Shown one piece after another: positions 35,171 through 47,093 of a stretch of DNA of 64,000 nt. A program made the translations under genes and the position numbers. Source of the DNA: Moniliella sp. 'wahieum' (lineage: Eukaryota > Basidiomycota > Moniliellomycetes > Moniliellales > Moniliellaceae). Where the stretch lies: the NCBI GenBank assembly GCA_003971905.1, contig RSEE01000050.1, forward strand, positions 310,001-374,000, written 5' to 3'. The notes beneath the pieces were generated by a model. It saw only the letters and a program-made list of their open reading frames with translations, was not told the origin of the DNA and made no database searches. Each line of letters opens with the position of its first letter. The first letter of the stretch is position 1.

Positions 35171-36597
35171 CAAGGCACCACAGCGCACATGTTGTCTGTC
35201 GCATGTCTTAGATCTGAGTCCCAATACGCACTGGGCCAGTATGCAGTACGGTCCCCAATGTATTTTGACACAGACACAGTGCCCTGTGTGACATGTGACG
35301 CATGTGACCAAGGATGCTGTCGGGTACTGCAGAGCCAAATCTTAATCATGAATCATAGATCAACTGCGGAGGGCAAGTGTGGTAGCTCCTTGGCAGTCAT
35401 AGCGACCCCGTGCAAGGAGCACCTCCGGAGGCGTATAGCGATCCGAAGGCCGTCGATGCCGACGCACGGCCATTCACCGGTCACCATGCATCCGAGCTCC
35501 ACGTTTGCATGCTCTCTCCCAAGCCCTTCTCTTGTTGGAGCCGAGCACTTTCCTCTTTCTTGCCACCGCTGTGACCATCGCTGCTCTCCTCTAGCACACG
35601 TCTCTGAGGCACATCTTTTCGCTGCTGCTTTCGCAGCTGCTGCTGTTGGCTACACCTCCTCAGCCCAGACACGCCGCTCCGACTCCTTCGCTTCGCCTCC
35701 CTCTTGCCTACCCCTTCTAGCCGAGCGTCCGTCAACTCTTTCTGACGCCCTCGAAGACACTCTCAGTGACAACGTTCTGCCCCTGCTTTTGAACGCGAGC
35801 CCCACTACCGATCTCCCCCGCCCACCTTCCACTCCCCTCCTCTTCCACCCTCTCACCCCTTTCTTCTCCATTTTAGGCAGCCGATTTACGCTCTGCCGCA
35901 ACTCCCCTCATCCGTCTTAACAACTCCCCCACACACTTCCACAGCCTCGACCCGTCCCGTCCCGTCCCGTCCCTATCTCTGATTCCATTATATTCTCTTC
36001 CTTTCGCCTCCTCTCGCACCCCAAGAATTTATCCTGAAAACTCCAGCCATTTCAGTGCCTAATACTCGAAGACGGCAACGAGCTTCTCTGTTTTGATACT
36101 CGTTGTTATTTTGGCCACTTGATGACCCACTAAGCACATTTCTCTCCAGCTCTCTGACCTTCCGTATGTCTCACTTCGCGAACAGATTCGCTTCCTCTGC
36201 TGTTGTCTCCCTCTTTATTGCTCAGCCCATGATTGACCCTTCATTTCCCTCATCTAAGGATTTCGTCAAGGTCGTCTCAAGGTGTCCTTTGTTGGCTTCC
36301 TCTAGAGAATCGTGCTTCTGCTCTAAACTCCCCCTCAACGCACGTATTTGGTTGATTTCACCCGCTTTTCGGCCTGCTTTGACACGAAGCTTTTTTGCCT
36401 GTACTTTGCTTCCAGGGCCTCCCTTCGGTAAAGTACTTCTTTTTACTGTTTCTTTTTTGGCGTCCGGTATCGCTACGCCTCTCTATTACGACTCCCAACC
36501 CTCTTCTCCACCCGTATTCCTTTCTCCTCCCATCCTCCAACATTCAAAGCTTAACCATGATGGATCCTACGCATTTCGACCTCACGCCTTGTTCGAT

Positions 36598-39500
36598 ATG
36601 TCCGACCCAACGGGTACGATGTTCCCTCCTCCTCAGCCCGAGTCGGAGCAAACATCTTCGATGGATACATTGGTTAATCCGTCACACTTGGGCAGCGATG
36701 ATATCTCGTCTCTCCTGCATGGTACCGACGGCATCGACGGCCAGTTTGATCCGGATTGCATCCCGAGGCGGCGGTACCAAGTCCATTTTCGACCTCCCTC
36801 TTGATTCGCTTGGACAGATTCTGTTCCCGGACTCCACCACGGTTCAGCAAGGCGATTCTTTGGTCTCGACCATGTCGTCTTTTAATGCTGAACCCCTAAG
36901 TAACGGCGCTGTTGGAACTGCAGGATTCCCCATCCAAGGTTCCTCCACGACTCCTGCTGCTCACAGCCGGGACTCGGACATGATGGCTGCATTCCGCCCC
37001 ACGTCCTCTCTGTCCGTGACACAAGACACCCTTCCCCTCGATCCAGCCAGAACAGGACAGGGGACAACGGCGCCACCGTTTGCTACGAATTCTCAAAGCG
37101 ATGCGCCGAGCCTAGTCTCTGCCCAGCCTACCGAGACAACGCACCCAAGTGACAACAACGCGGATTATCATCAACGCGTCCTCCATTACCACCGTACGCT
37201 CGTGCAGCACAAGCTCCAGCGTGCGACCTTGCCCGCAGCTCTTCCCAACACAGCAGGGACAACAGCAGTGACGGCCGGGGCGCCGGAGGCTCGGCCGCAT
37301 TCTAAGATGTCACTGCAAAACGTCGGCGTCAACGTCGCCTCCAGGAGCAACAACAGATCCTTATGGCTCACCAGCAGCGTCGATCCCAGCTGAATCGATC
37401 TGTTTCTGTGGCGGGAGGGCAGACGAATACGAGGAAGCGTCCTTTGTCCCGCACAGAATCCACCCCTGATCTGCATCCGCCCTCAACGAGCCGCCCACGG
37501 ACGGGAAGGAGTTTCCAGCTTGGTGCTTCCTCCCTCAAACCGTCGAATCATCGATCCCACACCTCCATCCCGAAAGGACGGGACGAATCCAGAGACGGTG
37601 TGGGGTTCGGCGTTGCTACCGGATTGCCCGGCACGCATTATCGCGACAGTACAATCCAACTCCCCAACGAGCTCACCCCTAACAAAGCTTATTCGTCCTC
37701 AGGATTTGACGTCCTTACTGCCTGGCTAAAGTAGCCGCCCGTCCCAACCCGATGGTCACGATTGGACCAGTGGACGAGTCGTGCTCTTTTACGATTGTGG
37801 ATGTGGATCTACCCGACCAGCCTATCGTGTACTGCTCTGCCGACACTTTCCTTCGATTGACGGGGTACGACAAAGAATCCTCGGCAGAACTGCCGTTTCC
37901 TTCAAGCACCTGCTGGACTTGTGATAAAAGGTTCCGAACGTCTGCGACGACCAACTCGCGGTCCAACAATGGCTTCCTTTGTGGCTCAAAAGAAAGAGTG
38001 CCAGGCAAGTTTGATCAATTATCGCAAGGACGGCCGACCCTTCATCAACTTGGTTACCATTGTGCCGATCGCGTGGGACGACTCGGACCGGATCAAGTAC
38101 ATGGTCGGTTTCCAGATTGACTCGATTGAGCAGCCTGGGTCGATTGTGGAAAAGATGCCAGACGGATCAACTTTGTCAACTACTCGTCCTTGACCCCTTC
38201 CCTGACCCCCATCAAGTCGGCACGCTCACTACCAGCTCCATTGGGAAAAAGTTGGCTTCTGGACCTCCGTCCGGGGATCCACCCGTTGTGGTTAGACGAG
38301 GAGGAGCTTGCTGCTGAGCGGATTCTAGAGAATGGGTGCAACGTATCCGACGCGGTGAGAGGGGTCATAACAGACCGACAACGTTGGGCCCACCTAATCC
38401 TCGAGAACTCTCATGATTTGACCTATGTCTTGTCATTAAAAGGCACCATCTTTTATGTTTCTCCCTCGGTCGAGCAGATTCTTGGGTTCAAACCGTCCGA
38501 CTTGATTGGTTGCTCCATTGCCAACTTTACTCACCCGTCGACGTGGTGCCTGTCTTCCGTGAGCTCAAAGACTCCACTCCAATGCTTCCATTGCAGCTTC
38601 CGCACGCGCGGCATCGCACCGTCGTGGACGCAGTTTACGAGACGCTGCACCCCCGCGGTCAACCTCATGTTCCGTATGCGCTGCAAGGACGACACCTACC
38701 GTTGGATCGAGTCGTCGGGCAGACTTCATCTGGAGCAAGGCAAAGGACGTAAAGTTGTTGTCTCGACGGGCCGTCCCCGACCGGAGTACCATCTAGCGGA
38801 GCAGATTGTTTTGGATGCGGCTTCTTCGCACGTGGGATTCTGGGCACGCGTTTCGACCGATGGGCTCTTTCTCAATGTGCTCTCTCCCATCACCAACGTT
38901 CTGCGTCTCGCGCCCTCAGACTTGATGGGCCGTGGGTTTAAGGACGTTTGCGATCCGTTGGCCGTGCCTGCCCTGACGCGGACCGTACGCCTGCAGTCCC
39001 CCAGCTCGGTCTTGCACACCCTTCCGGCCAGCGACGGCTCTAGGGTTCACGTCCTATCGAGCTTTTATCCATCCACTTCTACGCCCCTTTCTCCCGAGTC
39101 CACTTACCGCCCTGCTCGGAACGTGAGCGTGTGGGTGCACATTGCTCGTGCCACATCGGAGCAACTGACCGATCTGGTGCCCCATGTGGTCATGGACATG
39201 GATCCGACCACCAGCCTCCCGATCGCGCCAACACGTTTGCTGAGATGGCGACGCTGCGCAACTCGAGCTGGTGCTATGAACTGCATCAGCTCAAGAATAC
39301 CAATCGGCGGCTTAAGGAAGCCATTCGCTTGGCTCATGCTGGTGCCCGCCTCGCCTCCGGCCACGCTTCTCCCATGGCCTCTCCCCTTGCTCGAGCTCGT
39401 CAGGCCGAAGGAACCGCCGCAGCACCAAGTCGGCCACCCTGACCGACGCAGCTATCCGTGACATGATCTACTGCGCGCTTCAGACCCAGCGAGGCGAGGC

Positions 39501-40082
39501 GGGTGGGTTCCCCTCGACGCGCCCGAGTGCTCGGCAAGCCCCTTGGTCGGTAGGGGAAGAGGGAGCTGTGTCGATGGCGGCCGGAGGTCGGGCGGGTCGG
39601 GATCCAACTCGGGATCGGGTTCAGGCGCTGATTCAGGATCTGGCACAGGATCTGCTTCGAGCGACGGGACCAGCTTGGGCTTGGGTTCTGGTGGGCTATC
39701 TTCTACCACCGCCACCTCGACCAGCCTCACGCCGGGCTTGCCTGGATCTTCCCATTCACACGGGCTACTTCCGTGCCACCCTACTGCGAGCAGAGTGGGA
39801 AAGATCCTAGCAATCCTCATTTGACGTGCACTTCAGTTTCCGCGGCCAATCCCCTTTCTCATCCGTTTGCAGGCGCTCGGTCCACCATCGGATCGGCCAC
39901 GCGATATGGTCGGTTCCTCGCTGGGTAACGGATCGACGAATTCGTCCTTGGCCTTGGGCGCCGACTTTGCTTCTTTCAACGCGTCGGCTCAACGGCCCCG
40001 CCTGAAGAAGCGGCACACTCCCTCTCCCTTGTCCCGCGATCTGTCTTCCGGCTCGGGGTCAGGGATGGGTGGAGATGAGTAA
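36598..40082 (+). CDS. wc-1: White collar-1 type blue-light photoreceptor (LOV-PAS-PAS)
   Basis: A flavin-binding light sensor that works with White collar-2 to switch on transcription. The N-terminal ~380 residues are Ser/Thr/Gln-rich and disordered. The LOV domain begins near 37750 (RPNPMVTIGPVDES, SFTIVDVDLPDQPIVYCS, FLRLTGYD). GRNCRFLQ follows across a one-base deletion, with the photoactive cysteine codon at 37891-37893, then CQASLINYRKDGRPFINLV. A second PAS lies at about 38390-38790 (LTYVLSLKGTIFYVSPSVEQ, ILGFKPSDLIG) and a third at about 38800-39250. A Gly/Ser tract and a basic tail (PRLKKRHTPSP) end at 40082. No GATA zinc finger is visible, as in basidiomycete orthologues, which rely on the WC-2 partner for DNA binding. 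Several indels break the frame (for example near 36770, 37390, 37730 and 37888). The start could instead be 36557. Confidence 0.9.
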
Positions 40083-41163
40083 GGCTCAAGGTCTTAGTTG
40101 TGCATTCTTGAGGGATCGGATGGATTTGGCTGGAATGCGCCCGTGCCCTCCCTCTTGCCCTCCCAGCTCTCTTCTATCTCCCACCGCCATCAACTTAATC
40201 TCTTTTTGCATTGTTGCTGTTCCCGCCTTCCCCCCTTGTTTCTTTTCTAGTTCTCTGCCGTCTATTCCAATCCTGCTATCATCATCTTTCTTCCGTACCT
40301 CGTTCCATGGCATCCTCGACGGTGTTGCCATGCATGGTTTTGACGTAGTAGACTCTGTTCGACTACGAGCCCCTCTGTGCTCGACGTATTCATTCATGTC
40401 GCTATACTAACTGCCAGTCGTCAGTGCAGATACTCCTAGCGGTAGTACTGCCCTTTTTCATTTTGGTCTCCTACAGTATAGATCCCGTTCCTCAACATTC
40501 CCTCATCAGACCTCGACCGGGATGGTTTGCGAACAGACAAGAACCAACGCTGAAATTGAACGAGATTGTCCTCGTGCCCATCTTGAGCGTCTCTCTACCA
40601 AGCCCACGACCACTACTCTGCACCAGCCTAAAGGGCTGGGCAAAACGCTGCGGGAAAGCTAGCTACACCAGTGGTATGCGCATCATGAGAACAATTGCAG
40701 AGTAGACATGTGAGGGAACCAGCAGGGCGGGCGTCTGGCCAGCACAACGCCCCAAAATGTGAAATCCGGAATCCAGGAGGTAATAGGAGTGAAAGAAGAG
40801 GGAGCATACAGTCAAAATGTATACGTGGCCTCTGTTTGGATCGACAAGCTCCTAGCATGGAAAAGCGCGGTGCCGGGCCTCCCTATCCGGCTCCGGATTG
40901 AAGCGTGGGGTTCACTTTCAGTGGATCGCCTCGTACGCATAGGAAGAGACGAGATCCGGTGGACGGGTCCGTTGTCTTTTCAGAAAAGGTTGGTGCGAAG
41001 TGTGCAGGCGAGGAGTGTGCGGCTCCCATTGGGCCTGGGACCATCGCGCTATCGGGGGGATGAACCAGAGAGGTCGAGCTGGGATGGTGACCGAAGAAGT
41101 CGGCGTCGGCATAGGCAGCCGAACCTCTCCCACCGTTTCTCTTGGGGGTAGTCGTGCATGTCA
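40083..41163. other. gap between convergent wc-1 and SYLF genes
   Basis: No confident gene. The minus-strand frame 40883-41167 may be a C-terminal continuation of the SYLF protein after an indel near 41170, since it carries Ser/Pro-rich sequence in the right orientation. Confidence 0.4.
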
Positions 41164-42894
41164 TCAAGGTAAGCCGAGGAAGTCAATGGAGCCGAATGCG
41201 AAGGTTGTTCGTGCTCTGCAGGTCCACTCGGGAAGGGCAATTGATTTTTCTTTTTCCAGAGGAAGCAAACCCAGGTTCGGACTGGTCGGGTAGGCGGGAG
41301 GAGGGTCCAGCACGTCCGCCGCCCTGGACGACGTCCTGCTTGCTTGGGACGCTGACCGAATGGGCGCAGTGAGATCGGTACGTGAGCCCCCCAAGGGAGA
41401 TGGACGGGGGGAACAAAGCGGGTGGACGACTGGGGGAGGGAATCCTCTTGGGCGCCACGAACCGGTTGCCTGCCTTGGTCCGAGCAATGCCCTCGGCGCG
41501 TACCAAGGCGCTGGGTGCCGAGGTGGCGCAGGCAAGGACCAAATGTACACTTTGTAGTCTTCCGCCATGCGCTCGTCGCTGCTGAGATCTTTAATTCCAG
41601 CCAGCTCCATCGATTCCATTTCTTCTCCGGCGTCAGGGAAGTTGGAGACGCTCGCCATCGTCCATGACCAGTTCCCTATGTGGGATTGAGGGCTCTGGAT
41701 CGACTGGGACGTATCCGCATCGCCAGCGAGGTCAGAGGGCGTGGCTTGCGCCACGCCCGACTCGGCAGCGGCCAGGGCTTGGTACAATGCCTGTGCCTCG
41801 TATGGCTTGCGCACCCGCCCATCCAGCACGTCTCGCCCGCCACACCGGGCCAGTGGTACACCCGCTCATTCTCGTCGAACCGAGTGAGGTAGATCATGGC
41901 CATGCCCTCAAATCCCGCATAAAACCCGCGGTTGCGAGTGTAGGAAAATAAAGGCGGTGGTGGCTTGGCCACCTTGGGTTTCTGCCCCTCGGGCAGTTGC
42001 GAATTGGAGTTGGTCCAATCCACCCCATTGACACTCATGTCCATTGAAGCGCCCGTACCTACCGGTCCTGCCGCGATGGCCGTCTCCGCGCCCAAAGTCA
42101 CCTTGTGCGTCTTGAACCCTTCCAGCGCCGTGTCGGACATGATCAACAGCACCACATCGTACACATCCAGTCCAAACATCAGACCGGCCGAGACGTTTTG
42201 AGGGCGATAAACGAGGGAGGCGACCACGACCCGTCTGGCAGACGGGCCATCACGAGTCCCGAGCCACCAGAGCCACCAAAGGGAGCCATACCACTGCGCA
42301 TGGACGTATAGATGGCGATCCCACGAGCCTGTTTGAGAACCTCGGGGGGATCTACCACGAGGAAATCAATGCGTCCGGGCCAAGGGTAGTGTTAGTACAG
42401 AGGGCAACGTGGCGCAACAAGACACAGGCAAGCCAAGACGGACCTTACGGATGATTTTGACCTTTTTGATGTGGCGCGTGATCTTTTCTGTGTGGGTTTC
42501 TTCAGGGGCCAGCTTGGCTGCCTCCTCTTTGGTGATGGGCTTGCCATCGGGACCAATAATCTGCTCCTCCACCACGTCTTTGCCATTGGGATCGTCCTCG
42601 GCACGACCTGCTCCTCTCTTCGTGCACAAACCCATCCTTGGTGAACCCGGTCACGATCCGCACACACTTTTCAATCTCCTCCATAGTCGCCCGAGCAGGG
42701 CCAGAAACGCTCGGCACCAAAGTGATGGCTCATGCCGTTGATGTAGCCGGCGGCCCAGTCGAGATCTTGACGCTCTTGCTCACGCCCGTGTTGGCCCAGC
42801 CGGCCCACTTGGACTGCTTGGCATTGCGGCCGGTGGTTGCGGTGGAAGTGGCCGAGGTGGCGCGGCCGGTCGAGGGAGTGACGAGCCCGCTCAT
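41164..42894 (-). CDS. SYLF-domain (Ysc84/SH3YL1-type) protein
   Basis: SYLF proteins bind phosphoinositides and link membranes to actin during endocytosis. From the ATG at 42894 (MSGLVTPSTG) the minus strand reads KWAGWANTGVSKSVKI, FGAERFWP and EKCVRIVTGFTKDGF, a charged linker rich in Lys/Glu, then IDFLVVDPPEVLKQARGIAI, YTSMRSGMAPFGGSGGSGLV, ARLPDGSWSPP and NVSAGLMFGLDVYDVVL, and ETAIAAGPVGTGASMD, the SYLF signature. YTRNRGFYAGF and LDGRVRKPYEAQALYQ close the domain. The tail is Pro-rich (DPPPAYPTSPN) without an SH3 domain. The LG(A)ERFWP lead-in is typical of fungal members. Several frame changes occur; whether the linker near 42400-42640 includes an intron is unclear. Confidence 0.85.
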
Positions 42895-44331
42895 GGAGCT
42901 GGCACCTGGCAAGGGAAGGAGGGAAGGAAGGAGGTGCGGAGTGGGGGGGGGAAGAAGGAGGACGGGTGCTGTGGCAGAGCGTGTGCGAGGCAAGCTTCGC
43001 GTTGCTGCAGCCAGCTGAGCTTAGCCCGGCACGGGGCGGCTGGGCAGCTGGGCAGCTGGGCGGCTGAGCAGCTGAGCAGCTGAGCGACTGAGCTCAGGGC
43101 AGCACTCGGGATGGCTGATTCATGAGGAGTACGGAGTACTGACTCGGGCAAGTGACGCCGAGTACGGCATGGCACTACTGCTTACCTACGCGTGCTGCCC
43201 CACGTGTGCCTGCCGGCTGCCCAGCGCCCCGCCGCAGCCGCAGCCGCCCCGTGCTCCGATCGGCACACCGCCGCCGTCTGCGTGCAGATGCCGTCCCTGC
43301 GCTGCGGCATCGTCCCCATCATGCATCATCCACCCCATGCCTCACCCACCATCCATCCAGCCGGGGTTCCGGCGGCGCCGCGTCACCGGCACCACGCCTG
43401 TCACACGCCTGCTCCACGTCAAGCGGGCGTCGAGCTGCCGAGCCAAACGCAGCACGAGCTCAAGCATCCGCGGTACGCAGCACTCCGCACCCGTGGCACG
43501 TGCTGGATGGAGGCTTACATCAGCGCTGCAGCAGCGCCCTGGCGGTGGGTGGTCAGCTGGACAGTGTCCCACATGAACGTTTCATTGTTGGCATCTCGAG
43601 GCCTGGGCATGGTCGGTGATTGGTGAGTAATGCTCGACGTGAAATGTGAAACGCGAAGCTGTGACATGTGAGCAACAATGAAATTAATGCTGGGCTGGGT
43701 AGTCGGTAGACGCCACCGACCTCGCAGTCGCAGCAGGGACGTCCCTGCAGCAGTGAGCTGCTCGGCGCACGATGTGCGAGAGCGAGCAGGGAGGCGGCGG
43801 CGGGCCAGGTGCAGCAGCAGGCGGCAGTGGCTAGTGGGCCGGAGCGCAGCGTGCTGTGGTGCGGCACCCGCAACTGCGAGCAGCTAGCCGCCTGCTGGCT
43901 GCAGCGTGCGTCCCATCCGAGATGCTAGACCAATACCATGGAGAACAATGCACCACACAGCCGCGGTGCTGCGGCGGCGCGCAGGCGTGGGGCACGGACA
44001 AAGGACAACAGTGCCAAGCGCTCTGGATCCGAGGCACACCTGCAAGGCAGAGGCGCTGCAGGGCGCCTGTCGCATGCCAGCTGCCAGCGGTGCGGTGCAT
44101 GCGCCAGGCATTGCGCATTGTTCACGCTGCGTCTCCCGTGCCCACCGGTACACTTTTGCCTAGCTTCCGATCTCAGATCGCAGAGCGAGCCGCGGGCAGA
44201 CATCCCCCGTACCTGGCCTGCCCCCCCGCCTCACCGCCCCTCCATGCCCGCCCCCTTTTCTTGTTTCTTCTCTGCTTGCTCTCTGTCTTGTCCGTCTCCT
44301 GCCACCACCCCCTCCCTCCTCCGCGCCTGCG
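42895..44331. other. divergent intergenic region, SYLF and GT15 genes
   Basis: About 1.4 kb shared by two divergent genes. No coding signal; the GC-rich frames on both strands mirror one another. It contains a CAGCTG octamer array at 43040-43085. Confidence 0.55.
43040..43085. repeat. CAGCTG octamer array
   Basis: Five units of CAGCTG or CGGCTG followed by GG or AG, period 8 bp. CAGCTG is a palindromic E-box core. The array lies about 150 bp upstream of the SYLF start, so it could bind bHLH factors, but the period differs from the 7-bp arrays. Confidence 0.8.
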
Positions 44332-45875
44332 ATGCCTCCGCGCTACCAGCTCCTGGGCGGCGTCGCCTCCTCCGACGGCCCCCCCATGAGACTCGCTCTC
44401 AATCCTGGCTCCAGTCGCTCCTGCGCCGTCCGATGCGCCTCATCGCCCTCGCCCTGGGTGCTGTCTGCCTCGTCAGCCTCCTGTCCTGGCTCGGTTTTAG
44501 CGACACGGGCAACGAGCGCGCCCAACAATGGGTCCAGGCAGCCAAGGGCGCCGCCGGTGGCCATACTTCCGCTTGGTCCGAACCCCCACCCGCTTCCTCT
44601 TCCGTGCCCTCTTCCCCGCCCCCACGCCCTTCCGCCACCGTCCTCGTCGAAGGCGGCGAGGTGAGCCCAGCCGACTGGCTCTACTCTGCTCCCGCGGGGC
44701 GCCACCAGCGACATTGGACGAACTGACTCGCTGGGCGGAAAAGGGCACGGACGGCAACCTCTACCCACCTGCGTTTGTGCCTGCTGCAGCCAACAAGGCC
44801 ATGCGCGCCAAGGCGGCATTTATTACCCTGGTTCGCAACGAGGAATTGGAACAGATGCTCAGTTCCATGCGCGACGTGGAGGAGAAATTCAATCGCAAAT
44901 TTGGCTACCCTTGGATCTTCCTCAACGACAAAGACTTTACTGGTTCGTTGTCATTTCCGTGCACTTTGTTCTCAATCCCCCCCCCCATCTGTCATCTCCG
45001 CCGCGTGCTTTTCAGGCTGACTCGAATGTTCCCTGGCCGTTCCCTTGCCACCAGATGAGTTCAAAAAGGGCGTGCGGTCCATGACGCGGTCGGAGATTCG
45101 GTTTGGCAAAGTGGGTCCGGAACATTGGGGGTACCCCTCCTGGATCAACCAGACCAAAGCGGCCGAGACGCGGGAGAAGATGAAGGACATCATTTATGGC
45201 TCTTCCGAGTCGTATCGGCACATGTGTCGGTTCCAATCCGGGTTCTTTTTCAAGCATCCGCTCACGCTCGATCTCGACTATTACTGGCGGGTCGAGCCGG
45301 ACATCCACCTGTACTGCGACATTGATTTCGATCCGTTCTTGTTTATGCAGATGAACAACAAGACGTATGGGTTTACCATGGCCGTGCACGAGTACCCGGA
45401 CACCATCCCAACCTTGTGGGACGAGACGAAAAAGTTTATGAAAAAGTACCCGCAGTACTTGGCCAAAGACCATGGGTTGCACTTTATGACCGACGAGCCC
45501 GAGCGGCTGCTCGAACCCGGGTACAACATGTGCCACTTTTGGTCCAACTTTGAGATTGCCGATTTGCGCTTTTGGCGCAGCGAAGCGTACCAAAGGTACT
45601 TTGATCACTTGGACAAGGCTGGTGGCTTCTTTTACGAACGATGGGGCGATGCCCCCGTGCACTCGATTGCAGCGGTCTTGTTTTTGGATCGCAGTCGGAT
45701 CTACCAGTTTGACCAGATTGGGTACTACCATACACCCTACAAACATTGCCCGACCAACCCCAAGTACCACCAGTCGGGCCAGTGCACGTGCCAAGCAAGC
45801 GAGTCGTTTGACTTGGATGGCTACTCGTGCTTGAAGGAGTGGTGGCGTACCTCGATCGAGGGCAAACCCGAATAA
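44332..45875 (+). CDS. Golgi alpha-1,2-mannosyltransferase, GT15 (Kre2/Mnt1/Ktr) family
   Basis: A type II membrane enzyme that adds alpha-1,2-mannose to O- and N-linked glycans in the Golgi, using GDP-mannose. MPPRYQLLGG starts at 44332. A short cytosolic part precedes one signal-anchor (LIALALGAVCLVSLLSWLGF, about 44435-44495) and a Ser/Pro stem. The catalytic domain begins AAFITLVRNEELEQM and continues YPWIFLNDKDFT, an intron at 44943-45054, then WRVEPDIHLYCDIDFDPF and YNMCHFWSNFEIADLRFW, which holds the catalytic glutamate, followed by GGFFYERWGDAPVHSIAAVLF. About 475 residues, normal for the family. A seven-C run at 44382 shifts the frame, and a second shift or small intron lies at 44661-44710. 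The catalytic exon (45055-45875) is intact. Confidence 0.95.
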
Positions 45876-47093
45876 AACCAGCCCCACTTCATTTTGTTCA
45901 TTCCTGCTTAATCTCAATCCCACCTCACATACGCCCTCTTTCTTTTTTCTTTTTCGTTTCGTTTGGCTGCATTGTGGAGCGGTCTGCTCGCCTTGAGCTG
46001 GACGAGGGACCTCCTGGGCTGGGCTCCCACCCTCGTAGCGTCCATGAAGCTGTGGGAGGCGAGCAAGGCAGGGGAAGACGTGGTGGTGATGCAATCCCGG
46101 AGGCACAACAAGGAAGGGCGGAAGAGAGACGGGAGCCGCCTCGCACAGGAGCATGCTGGGCTGCACGTAAAACGTGCGCGGGTTCACCGGACTTGAGGCT
46201 GGGCACTCTTTCTCATCAAGGTACAAACCTGCAAACCTGCAAGCAAACAAAAGGCTGCCAGCTCGAGACTGCGAAGCCATGCCAATAGGAGCTCCCAAAC
46301 ACTGGCCCTGCTACGCTTGGCCTAGCGGGGGTAATAGCAACCAAACCATTCAATTCCAGGGCGGCTTTGGGTTGGGATTGAGGTCGGGGATGATGCTTTA
46401 ATGAGGGGGGCACCGGTCCCCCTGAAAACCGGAGGTGCATCAGTGGGAACGGAAATTGGGCCCTTGCCGACTGGGTCGGACAGGTGGGAGAGGGATGCAG
46501 GACAAGGGAGTACCGTGAAGCGTCGTGGACGTGGGGGGTCAATGGGTAGGCCTTTGGTCATACTGTAGGGAGGATACGTGAAAAGGGGAAGAAAAGAGGA
46601 GGGTGGGAGAAGGTGAAGATGCCAGGAGGTTCGACGAGGGACGCCTTAGTTATACGGAGTACTACCTGGCATGTTTGCCATGGGCATAGTATCGACGATC
46701 GCTCGCCCGACGTAGCAATCCACCCGAACTCAATCCCGTCCCAACAGGTCCCATCCTCCATGAGCTCACCCAAGTCCATCCTCCCATCACCAATCCATCG
46801 ACAGAACTTCATGGTTTTGCCACGATCACGTCCATCGCGGCACGGTAGATCTGAAGGTGCGCATGCAAGCTCGGGAATGGAAACCCGTTTGTCTCACGTT
46901 TCGGCCCTCGAGCATCATCGCTGTACCACACCTTTTCTCGGCCCTGGCAAGAACCAAATTAGCTTTGTATTGCACAATGGGGGAGGCGCGTCGGTAGGAG
47001 CAATTCAACAACTTCAAGGAGGCTGAGTGCTGTTGGAGACACAATGCGGTGAGAAGAGAAGGATATACACGACGACACAACAAAAAAGTACAT
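45876..47093. other. gap between convergent GT15 and PRS genes
   Basis: No recognisable gene in about 1.2 kb. Frames of 65-137 codons overlap on both strands without motifs. Confidence 0.5.

Larger units (their letters stand above)
30501..36597. other. gene-poor stretch between the Ty3 remnant and white collar-1
   Basis: No recognised gene in about 6 kb. It includes the diverged repeat at 32240-32430, a GGACTGA heptad tract near 33036-33066, and several palindromic arrays. From about 35480 to 36550 the plus strand becomes pyrimidine-rich, with a pentamer tract (CCCGT)n at 35945-35968, probably the promoter and leader of the photoreceptor gene. The 266-codon frame at 35120-35920 crosses arrays and is not judged coding. 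Confidence 0.45.

Noticed and set aside
35120-35920. 266-codon plus-strand frame as a gene
   Set aside because: It runs through palindromic arrays and a pyrimidine-rich leader, and has no motif.
43152-43626. Three overlapping plus-strand frames of 135-155 codons
   Set aside because: High GC makes stop-free frames likely; all three phases are open together and none has a motif.
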